The notes: generated from the sequence alone by a model not told the origin. A DNA stretch of 64,000 nucleotides from Miltoncostaea sp963762825 (GCA_963762825.1 CAVXLZ010000002.1:186001-250000); one strand, 5' to 3'; positions 50,469 to 63,344 are shown, counted from the stretch's first letter. A program made the numbers and translations.

Positions 50469-51104
50469 TCAGCCCTCGCTGAGGCGAGTCGGCGGGTTGT
50501 GCCCCGGGATCATGACCTGCGGGCCCTCGGCGCGTATCGCGCGGAACGCCGCGAGGTGCTCGTCGCGACGGGGGAAGCCGGCCGGCAGGTCCCCGCGCGC
50601 GAACCAGTCCGGATCGGGGCCCGGGGTGTCGCCGGCGATCGCGACCAACCCCTCCGGCGTCTCCACGAGGAAAGCCACGTGGCCGTCGGTGTGCCCCGGA
50701 GTGAGGATCCAGCGGACCCCGGGGAGCACCTCGCCTGCCACGCCGGTCATGGGTCGCACCGTGGCCTGGTCCAGCGCCCCCCGCTGGGCGTGGGCGTGCG
50801 GTGTCGCGAGCTCGATCTCGTGCGCGTGGAGATCGACCGCGCCGAGCTGCGGGAGAGCGGAGATGTGATCGGAGTGGAGGTGGGTCGCCAACACCGTGTG
50901 CACCTGGTCGCACGCGATGCCGCGCGCGGCGAGCGCCCCCTCCAGCATGTCGCCCTGGGTGGCGTAGCCGGGGTCGATCACGACGGGTTCGGGCCCCCTC
51001 AGCAGCAGGGTGTTCGGCCAGGCGATCATCCCGTGCACAGAGTCAGGGAGGCCTCGGTAGGCCTCGAACGTGCTGAACGTGGACGGGCCGTGGACTTCGA
51101 CCAT
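50469..51104 (-). CDS. Metallo-beta-lactamase-fold hydrolase
   Basis: The 211-residue protein has the metal-binding core THLHSDHI (HxHxDH), then ILTPGHTDGH, IAGDTPGPDPDW and IPGHNPP, the pattern of class III MBL hydrolases such as glyoxalase II-like and N-acyl homoserine lactonase-like enzymes. The physiological substrate is unknown. The ATG at 51104 follows GGCGGAGAG; a GTG at 51146 would add 14 residues. It is followed by a 42-base-plus gap to the four-helix membrane gene. Confidence 0.87.
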   Translation of the reverse strand: MVEVHGPSTFSTFEAYRGLPDSVHGMIAWPNTLLLRGPEPVVIDPGYATQGDMLEGALAARGIACDQVHTVLATHLHSDHISALPQLGAVDLHAHEIELATPHAHAQRGALDQATVRPMTGVAGEVLPGVRWILTPGHTDGHVAFLVETPEGLVAIAGDTPGPDPDWFARGDLPAGFPRRDEHLAAFRAIRAEGPQVMIPGHNPPTRLSEG

Positions 51105-51169
51105 CTCTCCGCCACGCAGCGCGAAGACGATCCGGTGCGCCGGCACCAGGATCTCGACGGTCCACGCCT

Positions 51170-51391
51170 CTATCGCGCCGTCTCCGCCCGAGCGACCCCG
51201 CCGGCGACCGAACGGTCGTGCTCGTAGCAGGGAGCCTGTCGGAAAGGCGCTTCGGGATCCCCGGCCGTCCGGCCGAGTCGCGTCGCGTGAGCGCGGAGCG
51301 TCATACCGGTCCGGCGCGCCCCCGGCGAGAGGGCGAGGCCCACGATGCCGCCGGCGAGGATCCAGCGGCCTCGGCGACGGTTGCCGGTCAC
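51170..51391 (-). CDS. Very small hydrophobic protein overlapping the GYD gene
   Basis: The 73-residue protein (GTG start) opens MTGNRRRGRWILAGGIVGLALSPGARR, a basic N-terminus plus one hydrophobic segment, and then an unremarkable Arg-rich tail. The start overlaps the GYD stop codon by 4 bases (GTGA), so ribosomes ending the GYD gene could re-start here. There is no recognised family. I keep it because of the coupling, at low confidence. It could be a small membrane protein or a chance frame. Confidence 0.4.
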   Translation of the reverse strand: MTGNRRRGRWILAGGIVGLALSPGARRTGMTLRAHATRLGRTAGDPEAPFRQAPCYEHDRSVAGGVARAETAR

Positions 51392-51672
51392 TTCAGCAGC
51401 GACAGGAACTCATCGACGGGGATCGCCGTGAGGGTCTGGAAGTGCGCGGTCCCTCGGGCCGCGAGTTCGACCGAGACCCGGGCGATGACCTTCTCGTCGG
51501 GGGCCTCGACGATGTTGACGAAGTCGTAGGGACCGAGCACCGCCCACTGCTGAACGACCTTCGCGCCCATCTGCTCGACCTCGGCGTTGACCTCCAGCAG
51601 ACGCTGGGGATTCGCCTTCAGCGTTCCGACGCCGTGAGGGCTGAGCGTGCTGAGGAGGATGTAGGTCGGCAC
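51388..51672 (-). CDS. GYD-domain protein
   Basis: The 94-residue protein matches the GYD family: MPTYILLSTLSPHG, then KANPQRLLEVNAEVEQMGAKVVQQWAVLGPYDFVNIVEAPDE and ARGTAHFQTLTAIPVDEF. Members are small ferredoxin-like-fold proteins of unknown function. The GTG at 51672 is chosen because AAGGAG lies nine bases upstream; a TTG at 51681 is the alternative. It is the first gene of a minus-strand set with the 73-residue protein behind it. Confidence 0.85.
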   Translation of the reverse strand: MPTYILLSTLSPHGVGTLKANPQRLLEVNAEVEQMGAKVVQQWAVLGPYDFVNIVEAPDEKVIARVSVELAARGTAHFQTLTAIPVDEFLSLLK

Positions 51673-51733
51673 GTGTTCCAACTCCTTCGTGGCGCCTGAA
51701 CCGGGTGCCCCGAGCGTACCACCGGACGCGGCA

Positions 51734-52645
51734 CTACCGGGTCCAGGCGCTCAGGTCGCGGCCGATCAGCTCTCCCAGCTCGGCGACGTCGTCGCGGAAG
51801 TGCTCGCGCAACTCCTGCACGAACTCGGGCGCTATCTCCTCGCGCCGGGTCACCTGGCGGTTGCGCCGCCGGAGACGATCGAGGACCCCGAGGCGCTGGA
51901 TCCCGGCGAGGCGCTTGACCCCCCGCGCCATGGCCACGAGGGCCGACGGTGGGCGCTGCGTGAACCGAGCGAGGGCGGCCGCCCGGTGAACCTTGTTCTC
52001 GTTGACGCGGGGGAACTCGCTCCGCCCGTCGTCGGGCACCCCGAGGAAGGCCAGGGCATCCCGATAGACCGCCCCGGTGTCGGCGCGCAGGTCGTCGAAC
52101 ACGAGCACCTTCAGCTGCTCGCGCGGCACGACCTCGAGCACCCGGCGCACCTGGGCGCCGAGGCGCGCCGTCTCGCCGTACTGGAGGAACTCGGGCACGC
52201 GGACCGTGTCCGGAAGCCCCTCGCCCTGCCGACGGACCCCCTGCAGGCCCCAGGCCACCGCGGGGTCGGGCTCGACCTCGTCGAGCATGTAGCGGAGCTG
52301 GGAGTGGAGGGAGGGCACCAGCTCGACCGGGTTGCGCACCATCACGATCACGCGCGCGCTCGGGTCGAACTCCATGATGTTGCGGGCGGCGGTCCGCGAG
52401 TACAGGTACCAGACCGATGCCTCCCCCACGGCGAGATGGCTCTCGTCGGCCCGGTCGAAGAGGCGCAGGTAGTGCGCCTCGGTCCTCTCGCCGGGCGCGT
52501 AGTAGTAGTCGAAGTCGTCGCAGAAGTAGTGGGGCTCCTTCGGCGTCGAGACGAAGATCTGCGAGTGCCGGCGCAGGTATTCGCTGAGAGCGGTGGTGCC
52601 GCACTTGGGGGCGCCGAGGATGAAGAAGTTGGGCCGGGCGGACAC
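51734..52645 (-). CDS. Sulfotransferase (PAPS-dependent)
   Basis: The 303-residue protein has the PAPS 5'-phosphosulfate loop FFILGAPKCGTTALSEYLRRH (residues about 7-22), the 3'-phosphate-binding VIVMVRNPVEL and GEASVWYLYS. It transfers sulfate from PAPS to a hydroxyl, probably of a glycan or lipid. The GTG at 52645 is used because the longer frame (52717) overlaps the divergent membrane gene. PAPS would come from APS; the window encodes Sat but no APS kinase. No clear operon partner is adjacent. Confidence 0.87.
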   Translation of the reverse strand: MSARPNFFILGAPKCGTTALSEYLRRHSQIFVSTPKEPHYFCDDFDYYYAPGERTEAHYLRLFDRADESHLAVGEASVWYLYSRTAARNIMEFDPSARVIVMVRNPVELVPSLHSQLRYMLDEVEPDPAVAWGLQGVRRQGEGLPDTVRVPEFLQYGETARLGAQVRRVLEVVPREQLKVLVFDDLRADTGAVYRDALAFLGVPDDGRSEFPRVNENKVHRAAALARFTQRPPSALVAMARGVKRLAGIQRLGVLDRLRRRNRQVTRREEIAPEFVQELREHFRDDVAELGELIGRDLSAWTR

Positions 52646-52689
52646 GGCGCGCGAGACTACACGCTCGTGGAGCGATACCGTTCGGCGTC

Positions 52690-53166
52690 GTGCCCGTCTC
52701 GCGCCGACCGTCCCCACGCACCCGCGCGGGCCGCATCCCGAACCCCGGTCGCTCCGGAGCCTCCATCGTGGGCGTAGTCGCGGGCCTGGTGATGGCGGTC
52801 GCCGTCTTCCTGCCGTGGTACGCCACCAACCTCGGCCCGCCCTTCTCGGCCATCAGCGTGAGCGGATGGGAATCGACCAACGTGGCCCGCGTGGTCCTGC
52901 TGATGGGCGTGGTGCTCGCCGCAGCGAGCGCGGCGGCGGCGCTCGACGAGCGCCGCGTCATCGCCCTCGACCCCGGCCAAGCCGACGCGCTGGCGTGGAT
53001 CGCGGTCGCTGCGGCGGGGATCGCCCTCGTGCTGGTGGGCTTCCGGATCCTCGTGATGCCCGACCCGGCCGAGTTCCTCTCGCGCCAGATCGGCATCTTT
53101 CTCGCCGCGGCGGCGGCCATCGGCGGCATCCTCAGCGGACTGGCGCAGGCGGCGGTCCGCTCCTAG
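52690..53166 (+). CDS. Four-helix membrane protein with N-terminal basic tail
   Basis: The 158-residue protein has four hydrophobic helices (about 25-45, 65-85, 100-122, 130-155) and a basic N-terminus (MPVSRRPSPRTRAGR). It contains the loop VFLPWYATNLGPPFSAISVSGWES between helices one and two. This resembles small actinobacterial membrane proteins of unknown function. The start (GTG at 52690) overlaps the promoter region of the divergent sulfotransferase. Its role is not evident. Confidence 0.65.
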   Translation: MPVSRRPSPRTRAGRIPNPGRSGASIVGVVAGLVMAVAVFLPWYATNLGPPFSAISVSGWESTNVARVVLLMGVVLAAASAAAALDERRVIALDPGQADALAWIAVAAAGIALVLVGFRILVMPDPAEFLSRQIGIFLAAAAAIGGILSGLAQAAVRS

Positions 53167-53308
53167 TTCGTGATTCAGGAGTCGGCGGGCTGAACTCTTG
53201 AATCGGGACACGAGATCATCGCCGTTCATGCGGCCGGGGACCGCCACCCGCACCTCGGCTCGTGACGCCGGGCTCCTGACGCGCGCCCCTCGCGCCGATA
53301 GAGGTCGT

Positions 53309-53770
53309 ATGCGGTACTTCCTACCGCCCCACGAAGACCCTGTCCCGGGCACGATCCACGGGGTGACCCCGGTCGGCGCCACCTTGCGCCCCGACCCCCA
53401 CGAGGAGGACCTCGGAGCGCTCGCCGAGGGACGGCTGGTGCGGATCGTGCACATGCCCCGCGCGGACGGGCCGGGCTACCTGTCGCGATGGAGGGGCGAG
53501 CCCGGCGTCGCCCCCACGCCGCTCGCGACACCCGAGGGAGCGGTCGCCTGGGAGCGGTCGCGCGCCGACCGGCTCCTGGCGGGGGTGAGCCGCCTCCAGC
53601 GACTCGCGATGGTGGAGACCGACTCTGAGGCGATCGCCCTGCACTGGTCGGCGCCCCTGCCTCTCCAGCGAGGGGACCAACCGGCGTGGGAGTCGGCGCT
53701 CGAGCGACTGGGCGCGCCCGCGCCGGCGCGGATCCACCCCCCACCAGACGGCGAGGGGTGGATCGCCTGA
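53309..53770 (+). CDS. Hypothetical protein, convergent with clpB
   Basis: The 153-residue protein opens MRYFLPPHEDPVPGTIHG, has a central segment VRIVHMPRADGPGYLSRWRGEPG and the helix SRADRLLAGVSRLQRLAMVETDSEAIALHW, then the tail DGEGWIA. It is soluble, without signal peptide, and I do not recognise it. The ATG at 53309 has a GAGG tract eight bases upstream; the longer frame from 53198 is Arg-rich and unlikely. A stem-loop overlaps its stop codon and separates it from clpB. Confidence 0.55.
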   Translation: MRYFLPPHEDPVPGTIHGVTPVGATLRPDPHEEDLGALAEGRLVRIVHMPRADGPGYLSRWRGEPGVAPTPLATPEGAVAWERSRADRLLAGVSRLQRLAMVETDSEAIALHWSAPLPLQRGDQPAWESALERLGAPAPARIHPPPDGEGWIA

Positions 53771-53782
53771 TCGCCTCCCTCG
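53752..53782. terminator. Imperfect stem-loop between the hypothetical gene and clpB
   Basis: CGAGGG near 53752 pairs with CCCTCG near 53777, enclosing GATC and GATC around GCCT. The hairpin overlaps the stop codon of the plus-strand gene and lies 9 bases past the end of clpB, so it may end both transcripts. There is no U tract. Confidence 0.4.
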
Positions 53783-53790
53783 GGGTGACC

Positions 53791-56381
<2,591 letters not shown>

Positions 56382-56382
<1 letters not shown>

Positions 56383-56813
56383 CAGTGCCTCCTCATCATC
56401 GGTCGTCTCACGACGGGCGAGTAGCGGGGCACCAGAGCGGTCCCCCGGGATGCGGCGAGCACGATCTGCCCGCGTGCAGCGCGTGCGTCGGCCACCGCGG
56501 CACGGTGGTCGTCGATCATCTGATCCATCTCCGCCCGCAGATCACGGGCTCTGCGCTCGGCGCGCTCGACACGCTGCTCGAGGCGGAGGACGCGCTCGAT
56601 GCCGGCCAGGTTGAGACCCTCCTCCGAGAGCTCCTGGATGCGCCGCAGGCGCGCGACGTCGGCATCCGAGTAGACGCGGGTGTTGCGCGCGGTGCGCTGG
56701 GGCGTGATGAGCCCGCGGCGTTCGTATACCCGCAGAGTCTGCGGGTGCATCCCCGCGAGCTCGGCGGCGATCCCGATCAGGAACACGCGCGTTGGGGGGC
56801 GACCGGGGCTCAT
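56382..56813 (-). CDS. hspR: HspR heat-shock repressor (MerR family)
   Basis: The 143-residue protein has a MerR-type winged helix (AAELAGMHPQTLRVYERRGLITPQRTARNTRVYSDADVARLRRIQEL) and a C-terminal helix. The region after the helix is rich in Arg/Ala. HspR uses DnaK as corepressor and controls heat-shock genes in actinobacteria. It overlaps dnaJ by 4 bases and clpB by one, so regulator and targets are in one operon. The C-terminus ends RRPMMRRH. Its usual HAIR site is not found at the dnaK promoter (see promoter entry). Confidence 0.92.
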
Positions 56814-57922
56814 GAGAACAGGGTCTCGCGAGGATCGCGGGGGTCGATCGCGGCGAACTTCTCGAGCGCGGCGCGCTGCTTGTCCGAGAGCGCCCGCGGG
56901 ACGTCCAGCCGCAGGGTGGCGATGAGATCGCCGCGCCCCCCACCCTTCAGGCGCGGCGCGCCCTTGCCGGCGATCCGGAGCGAACGGCCGTCCGGGCTGC
57001 CGGTGGGCACCGTCAGCTTGACCCGGCCGTCGAGGGTGGGGACCTCGACCTGGGCGCCCAGCGCGGCCTCGGCGAACGTGACGGGGACGTTGATCACCAG
57101 ATCGTCACCGCGGCGGGTGAAGAGGCGGCTCGGCGCAACCCGCGAGAGCACGTACAGATCGCCGGCCGGCCCGCCACGGCTACCGGCCTGGCCGCGCCCC
57201 TTGACCCGGATCTTGGTGCCGTCCTTCACGCCCGCCGGGATCTTCACCTTGATCTGGGAGCGGCTCGACGTGGCCCCCGACCCCCCGCAGGCCGAACATG
57301 GATCGTCGATGACGGTGCCGTTCCCGCCACAGCGCGGGCACGGTTCGCTGAACGCGAACGACCCCCCGTCCCGGCCGCGGACGCCCCTGCCCTTGCAGTC
57401 GGGACACAGGCGCGGATTCGTTCCCGGCTTCGCCCCGCTACCACCGCACTCGGCGCAGGCGACGGGCGTCTCCACCGATACCGGCACCTGGGCGCCCGCC
57501 ATCGACTGCTCGAACGAGAGATTGACCTCGACCTCGACGTCGGCGCCCCGCAGGGGCGTCGCCGCTCCGGCACGCGTTCCCGCTCCCGCACCCCCCGCAC
57601 CTCCCGCGCGGCCTCCGCGGAAGATCGTGGAGAACATGTCGGCGAAGTCCCCGAAGCCACCGGCAGCGCCCCCGCCACCCGAGGAGCCGCCGTTGTTCGG
57701 TCGCCGTCCGCCGAACGCCAGGCGCTCGTCGTACTCGCGGCGCTTACCGGCGTCGGAGAGCACGTCGTAGGCGTTGGAGATCTCCTTGAAGCGCTCCTCG
57801 GCCTTCGGGTCGTCCGGGTTGGCATCGGGGTGGTGCACCCGGGCCAGCTTCCGGTAGGCCTTTTTGATCTCGTCGGCGCTCGCGGTGCGCGAGACGCCGA
57901 GCCTGGCGTAGAGATCATCCAC
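56810..57922 (-). CDS. dnaJ: DnaJ cochaperone
   Basis: The 370-residue protein has an N-terminal J domain with the HPD motif (VHHPDANPDD), then a Gly/Phe-like linker GNGGSSGGGGAAGGFGDF-type region. Four zinc motifs CxxCxGxG (CAECGGSG, CPDCKGRG, CPRCGGNG, CSACGGSG, about residues 150-215) follow, then the C-terminal substrate domain. It stimulates DnaK ATPase and delivers substrates. It overlaps hspR by 4 bases and follows grpE by 26. It is complete; the family is about 370-380. Confidence 0.95.
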   Translation of the reverse strand: MDDLYARLGVSRTASADEIKKAYRKLARVHHPDANPDDPKAEERFKEISNAYDVLSDAGKRREYDERLAFGGRRPNNGGSSGGGGAAGGFGDFADMFSTIFRGGRAGGAGGAGAGTRAGAATPLRGADVEVEVNLSFEQSMAGAQVPVSVETPVACAECGGSGAKPGTNPRLCPDCKGRGVRGRDGGSFAFSEPCPRCGGNGTVIDDPCSACGGSGATSSRSQIKVKIPAGVKDGTKIRVKGRGQAGSRGGPAGDLYVLSRVAPSRLFTRRGDDLVINVPVTFAEAALGAQVEVPTLDGRVKLTVPTGSPDGRSLRIAGKGAPRLKGGGRGDLIATLRLDVPRALSDKQRAALEKFAAIDPRDPRETLFS

Positions 57923-57948
57923 GTCGCTTCGCGTTCCCCTCTCGGGTC

Positions 57949-58551
57949 CTAGTCGGTTTCCGGCGGCGCCGGCCCGGCGATGACAACCCGAGTCGGACGC
58001 AGGACATGCTCGGAGTGGCGGTACCCCTTCTCGACGATCTCGATGATCGTCCCCTCGGTGTGCTCGGGTGAGGGCACCGAGGCGATCGCCTCGTGGACGG
58101 TGGGATCGAAGGCGACCCCGGCTGCGGGGATCTCCTCCACGCCGTGGCCGACGAGGAGCCCGGCGAGCTGCCCGCGCACCATCTCGAGGCCGGCCACGAT
58201 GCCCGCGGCGCCGGGGGCGGCGGGCTCGCCCTGGTCGCCGAGGGCCGCCACGGCACGCTCGAGGTTGTCGATGACCGGGAGCAGGTCGCGGACGACCTCC
58301 CGGGTGGCGCCGGTCGCGGCGCTCTGGCGCTCGCGTTCGTTGCGCTTGCGGTAGTTGTCGAACTCGGCCTTCAGCCGCTGGAGCGCGTCGAGGTACTGAT
58401 CGCGCTCGGCGGCCACCTGCTCGGCTTGGGCAGCGCGGTCGTCGGCCGCCTCCTCGACGACCTCCGCCTCGACGGCATCGGTCTGGGCCCCCGGTGCGGA
58501 CCCGGCCGGAGCGGCCGGGTCCGCGCGCGGGCCATTGGGCTCCGAGGTCAC
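57949..58551 (-). CDS. grpE: GrpE nucleotide-exchange factor
   Basis: The 200-residue protein has an acidic, disordered N-terminus (about 40 residues), the long helix QYLDALQRLKAEFDNYRKRNERER, then the four-helix and beta domain with VIDNLERAVAALG and the ending TIIEIVEKGYRHSEHVLRPTRVVIA. The GTG start overlaps the Hsp20 stop by 4 bases (GTGA). It releases ADP from DnaK. The gene lies after hsp20 rather than directly after dnaK. Confidence 0.93.
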   Translation of the reverse strand: MTSEPNGPRADPAAPAGSAPGAQTDAVEAEVVEEAADDRAAQAEQVAAERDQYLDALQRLKAEFDNYRKRNERERQSAATGATREVVRDLLPVIDNLERAVAALGDQGEPAAPGAAGIVAGLEMVRGQLAGLLVGHGVEEIPAAGVAFDPTVHEAIASVPSPEHTEGTIIEIVEKGYRHSEHVLRPTRVVIAGPAPPETD

Positions 58552-59015
58552 GCCGTCTCCAACTCGGCGACGGCGGGGCCCAGGGTCTCGACGGCGATCT
58601 TGCGGGGACGGATCTCCTCCGCCTTCGGCACCCGCACGCTGAGCACTCCGTTGTCGAAGCTCGCCGAGATCTCCTCGGCCTTCACCCCCTGGGGGAGCGT
58701 CACATTGCGCTGGAAGTGCCCGTACGCCCGCTCGAGGCGGTAGTAGCGACCCTCCTCGACCTCCTCCTGGAACCGGCGCTCGCCCTTCAGGCTGAGCACG
58801 TTGTCGTCGATCTCGATGTCGATGTCCTCCGGCGCGAGGCCGGGAAGCTCCGCGCGCAGGACGATGGCCTGATCGGTGTCGAAGATGTCGACGGCCGGGG
58901 TCCACGCCGACCCGGACGAAACGCCGTCGCCGACGGTTCTGCTGAAGAGCCGGTTCATCTCGTCGCGGAGCGTCGTGATGTCCCTGAAGGGGTCGAATCG
59001 AGCAACAGCCGGCAT
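58548..59015 (-). CDS. Hsp20/alpha-crystallin small heat-shock protein
   Basis: The 155-residue protein opens MPAVARFDPFRDITTLRDEMNRLF and has an alpha-crystallin domain (AVDIFDTDQAIVLRAELPGLAPEDIDIEIDDNVLSLKGERR). The edge strands VTLPQGVKAEEISASFDNGVLSVRVPKAEEIRPRKI follow. It holds unfolding proteins for refolding by DnaK. The ATG has GAGGAGG upstream. It is embedded between dnaK and grpE, an unusual place; a 4-base overlap with grpE shows coupling. Confidence 0.93.
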   Translation of the reverse strand: MPAVARFDPFRDITTLRDEMNRLFSRTVGDGVSSGSAWTPAVDIFDTDQAIVLRAELPGLAPEDIDIEIDDNVLSLKGERRFQEEVEEGRYYRLERAYGHFQRNVTLPQGVKAEEISASFDNGVLSVRVPKAEEIRPRKIAVETLGPAVAELETA

Positions 59016-59044
59016 TGCTGGTCCTCCTCTCGGTTTCGTCTGGA

Positions 59045-60948
<1,904 letters not shown>

Positions 60949-61015
60949 GTGTGTACCGCCTCCTCGCGTCGGGGACGGACCCCGATCCGATGTCCTGGGT
61001 AACCCGCTGAGGAGG

Positions 61016-61057
61016 ATGTTAGATCTAAGTCACTCCATGTCAAGTTGATCTAAGTCA
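61016..61057 (-). promoter_or_regulatory. dnaK operon promoter and direct-repeat operator
   Basis: On the minus strand TTGACA (61038-61043) and TAACAT (61016-61021) are 16 bases apart, near-perfect sigma-70 boxes that fire about 60 bases before dnaK. Two copies of GATCTAAGTCA (plus strand, 61022-61032 and 61047-61057) lie 25 bp apart, one filling the spacer and one just upstream of the -35. This could be the repressor site. The published HAIR consensus (CTTGAGT-N7-ACTCAAG) is not present. HspR is encoded in the operon. Confidence 0.65.
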
Positions 61058-61064
61058 TGCCGAC

Positions 61065-61763
61065 TCAGATCGTGGGATCTGGAGGGCGTCGCTTCCCCTC
61101 ACGGCAGAGATCTCGCAGGACGCACTCGCCGCAGCGCGGCGCGCGGGCGTGGCACACGGTGCGCCCGTGCGCGATCAACCCCATGTGGGTGGCGAACGCC
61201 TCACCCACGGGAACCCAGCGCGTCAGCCGCTCCTGCGCGGCTGCCGCGCTCGCCCCCCTGGGAACGACGCCGGTCCGCACAGCGATGCGGTGCACGTGGG
61301 TGTCCGCAGGAACGATGTGGGCGTCGAACGAGAAGCACATGACGCATCCGGCGGTCTTCGGGCCGACGCCGACGAGCGAGGTGAGGAACGACATGGCCTC
61401 GTCGAGAGGGATCTCCCCAAGCCACTCCAGGTCGTCTCCGCGAGGATCCTCGGCGATGCGCTCGAGCGCCTCCTGGACGCGGGGCGCCTTCTGGTTCGCC
61501 AGGCCCGCCACGCGGACCGCGTCCTCGACATCCGCCGTCGCGGCGCGGCGCACCTCGTCCCAGGTCGGGAAGCGGGCGCGCAGCTCCCGGAAGGCCCGCT
61601 CCTGGTTGACGTCGGTGGTGCTGTGGCTGAGCAGTGTGGTGACGAGCTCGCTGACCGGCGGGTGGCGCCGGGCGTAGGGCCGTGGACCGTAGGCGGCGGC
61701 GAGCCGGCCGACGATCTCGAGGACCTGGGCACGGGTGCCGGGTCGCACGGGGGCCGCGCTCAC
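61065..61763 (-). CDS. nth: Endonuclease III
   Basis: The 232-residue protein has the helix-hairpin-helix-GPD fold with the catalytic Lys in GVGPKTAGCV and Asp in IVPADTHVHRI, and the C-terminal [4Fe-4S] loop C-x6-C-x2-C-x5-C in CHARAPRCGECVLRDLC. It removes oxidised pyrimidines from DNA. The minus-strand stop lies 8 bases upstream of the dnaK promoter repeats. The gene is followed by the 256-residue hypothetical gene upstream, with 4-base overlap. Confidence 0.92.
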   Translation of the reverse strand: MSAAPVRPGTRAQVLEIVGRLAAAYGPRPYARRHPPVSELVTTLLSHSTTDVNQERAFRELRARFPTWDEVRRAATADVEDAVRVAGLANQKAPRVQEALERIAEDPRGDDLEWLGEIPLDEAMSFLTSLVGVGPKTAGCVMCFSFDAHIVPADTHVHRIAVRTGVVPRGASAAAAQERLTRWVPVGEAFATHMGLIAHGRTVCHARAPRCGECVLRDLCREGKRRPPDPTI

Positions 61764-62530
61764 GCGGCGGGTGGTTCCGGGGTCGCCACCTCATCGACGA
61801 GTGACCTCTCGATCGCCTCCTGGGTGAGCGAGAGGATGGTCGGAACCCAGATCAGATCGTGGGCCGGATCCTCCGGCGGCGGGCCCGACGCCAGCACCGC
61901 GATCGCCTCCGAAGCCGCCGGGGCGTCGGATGCTTCGGTCGCCGCGACCGAGGCGCGGGCCCATTCGCGGATCTCGGCGTCGCCCGTCGATCGCGCGAGC
62001 TCTGCGATGTCCTCGGCACGACTACCGCCGGTGACGTATCCGGCGATCTCCGGCGCGAAGTCCTCCGGGTCGAGATCCAGGAGGTCGGCGGCGATGGCCC
62101 CGGCTGCGGTCGCCGCGGCGATGGCGCCCTCCGGACCGCCCTCGGCGACGGCCTCCTCCGCGGCGCGCAGGCGGGCGCGGGAGCGATCACCGGCGGCGGC
62201 GAGCTCGGTGGCGGCCCGCACCGCGAGCGCCCGTGCCAGCGGCGAGTCCGGATCGTCGTCGGCGGCCCAGGCGAGCACCACGGCGAAGGCGGCCTGGTCG
62301 TCGTCGTCCGCCTTCGCATGGGCCCGGAGCAGCGCCGCCTCCATCGGGCCGCGCAACGTGGGCCAGTGGGCCGCCGAGGCCGCCCCTGCCAGCTCCGCCG
62401 GATCGGCGCCCGGCTCGGCGTCATCGCCGAGCGCCCGGGCGAGGGCCCAGGTCTCCGGCCCGAGAACCCCCCGCGGGAGGCTGAGACCCGTGAGTGAAAG
62501 GACGCGCAGGAGCGCCTCGTCGGACCTCAT
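61760..62530 (-). CDS. Alanine-rich hypothetical protein
   Basis: The 256-residue protein is helical and Ala/Glu/Asp-rich (for example EEAVAEGGPEGAIAAATAAGAIAADLLDLDPEDFAPEIAGY). There are no membrane or signal segments. Its pattern of repeated short helices hints at a HEAT/TPR-like alpha-solenoid, but no motif is firm. The ATG at 62530 overlaps the FAH gene's stop (ATGA), and its own end overlaps nth by 4 bases. So FAH-hydrolase, this gene and nth form one operon. Confidence 0.6.
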   Translation of the reverse strand: MRSDEALLRVLSLTGLSLPRGVLGPETWALARALGDDAEPGADPAELAGAASAAHWPTLRGPMEAALLRAHAKADDDDQAAFAVVLAWAADDDPDSPLARALAVRAATELAAAGDRSRARLRAAEEAVAEGGPEGAIAAATAAGAIAADLLDLDPEDFAPEIAGYVTGGSRAEDIAELARSTGDAEIREWARASVAATEASDAPAASEAIAVLASGPPPEDPAHDLIWVPTILSLTQEAIERSLVDEVATPEPPAA

Positions 62531-63327
62531 CGGATCGTGTTCTCGAGGGCCCCGAGGCCCTCGATCTCCACCCGCACGGTGTCCCCCGGCGCGAGGAAGG
62601 CGGGCGGCGTGCGGGCCACCCCGACCCCCTCCGGCGTGCCGGTGGTGATGACGTCTCCGGGCTCCAACGTGAAGCTCTCCGAGCACCACGCCACCAGGGT
62701 GGAGACCGGGAAGATCATCTGCGCGGTGGTCGAGTCCTGGCGGAGCTCGCCGTTCACCCAGGTCCTGATTGTCAGCGACTGGGGGTCGCGCACCTCGTCG
62801 GCCGTCGTGACCCACGGGCCGAAGGGACCGAACGTGTCGCCCCCCTTGGCACGAGTCCACTGGGGCTCGCTGCGCTGTCGGTCGCGCGCGGAGATGTCAT
62901 TCATGATCGCGTATCCGAAGACGTGCCCGAGGGCGTCGGACTCCGAGACGCGGCGAGCGCGGCGGCCGATGACGACGGCGAGCTCCCCCTCGTAGTCGAG
63001 CTCGCGGGTATACGCGGGCAGGAGCACCTCACCGGCGGCACCCGTGACCGAGGAGGTGAGCTTCGAGAACACCCGCGGCTGATCGGGGATCTCGGCCCCG
63101 ACCTCGTCTGCGTGCCGACGGTAGTTGTGCCCGATGCCGAGCAGCTTCCCCGGGACCAGGGGGGCGGCCAGCTCGAGGTCGGCGAGGGCGAGAGGGCCGC
63201 CCCGCTCTCCGGGAGGGCCGCCCGCGATCGCGTCGCTCACATCGCGGCCCTCGAGCGGCTGGACCACATCCCCGCAGACCGATCCCAGACGGGTGCGGCC
63301 GGCGTCGAGAAACGTGCAGAGGCGCAT
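62527..63327 (-). CDS. Fumarylacetoacetate hydrolase-family protein
   Basis: The 266-residue protein has the FAH core: the metal-binding DYEGELAVVIGRRARRV (Glu-x-Glu region) and YAIMNDISARDRQRSE (Asp), plus KGGDTFGPFGPWVTT, the pattern for acylpyruvate hydrolases/isomerases and FahA-like enzymes. The N-terminal regulatory strand is short. The substrate could be an acylpyruvate or 2-hydroxyhepta-2,4-diene-1,7-dioate; no catabolic partners are adjacent. It heads the operon with the hypothetical gene and nth. Confidence 0.9.
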   Translation of the reverse strand: MRLCTFLDAGRTRLGSVCGDVVQPLEGRDVSDAIAGGPPGERGGPLALADLELAAPLVPGKLLGIGHNYRRHADEVGAEIPDQPRVFSKLTSSVTGAAGEVLLPAYTRELDYEGELAVVIGRRARRVSESDALGHVFGYAIMNDISARDRQRSEPQWTRAKGGDTFGPFGPWVTTADEVRDPQSLTIRTWVNGELRQDSTTAQMIFPVSTLVAWCSESFTLEPGDVITTGTPEGVGVARTPPAFLAPGDTVRVEIEGLGALENTIR

Positions 63328-63344
63328 GCGCCGCTATCCTAGAG

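Noticed and set aside
61016..61060. HAIR-type HspR site at the dnaK promoter
   Set aside because: Only direct repeats are present; the inverted CTTGAGT/ACTCAAG halves are missing.
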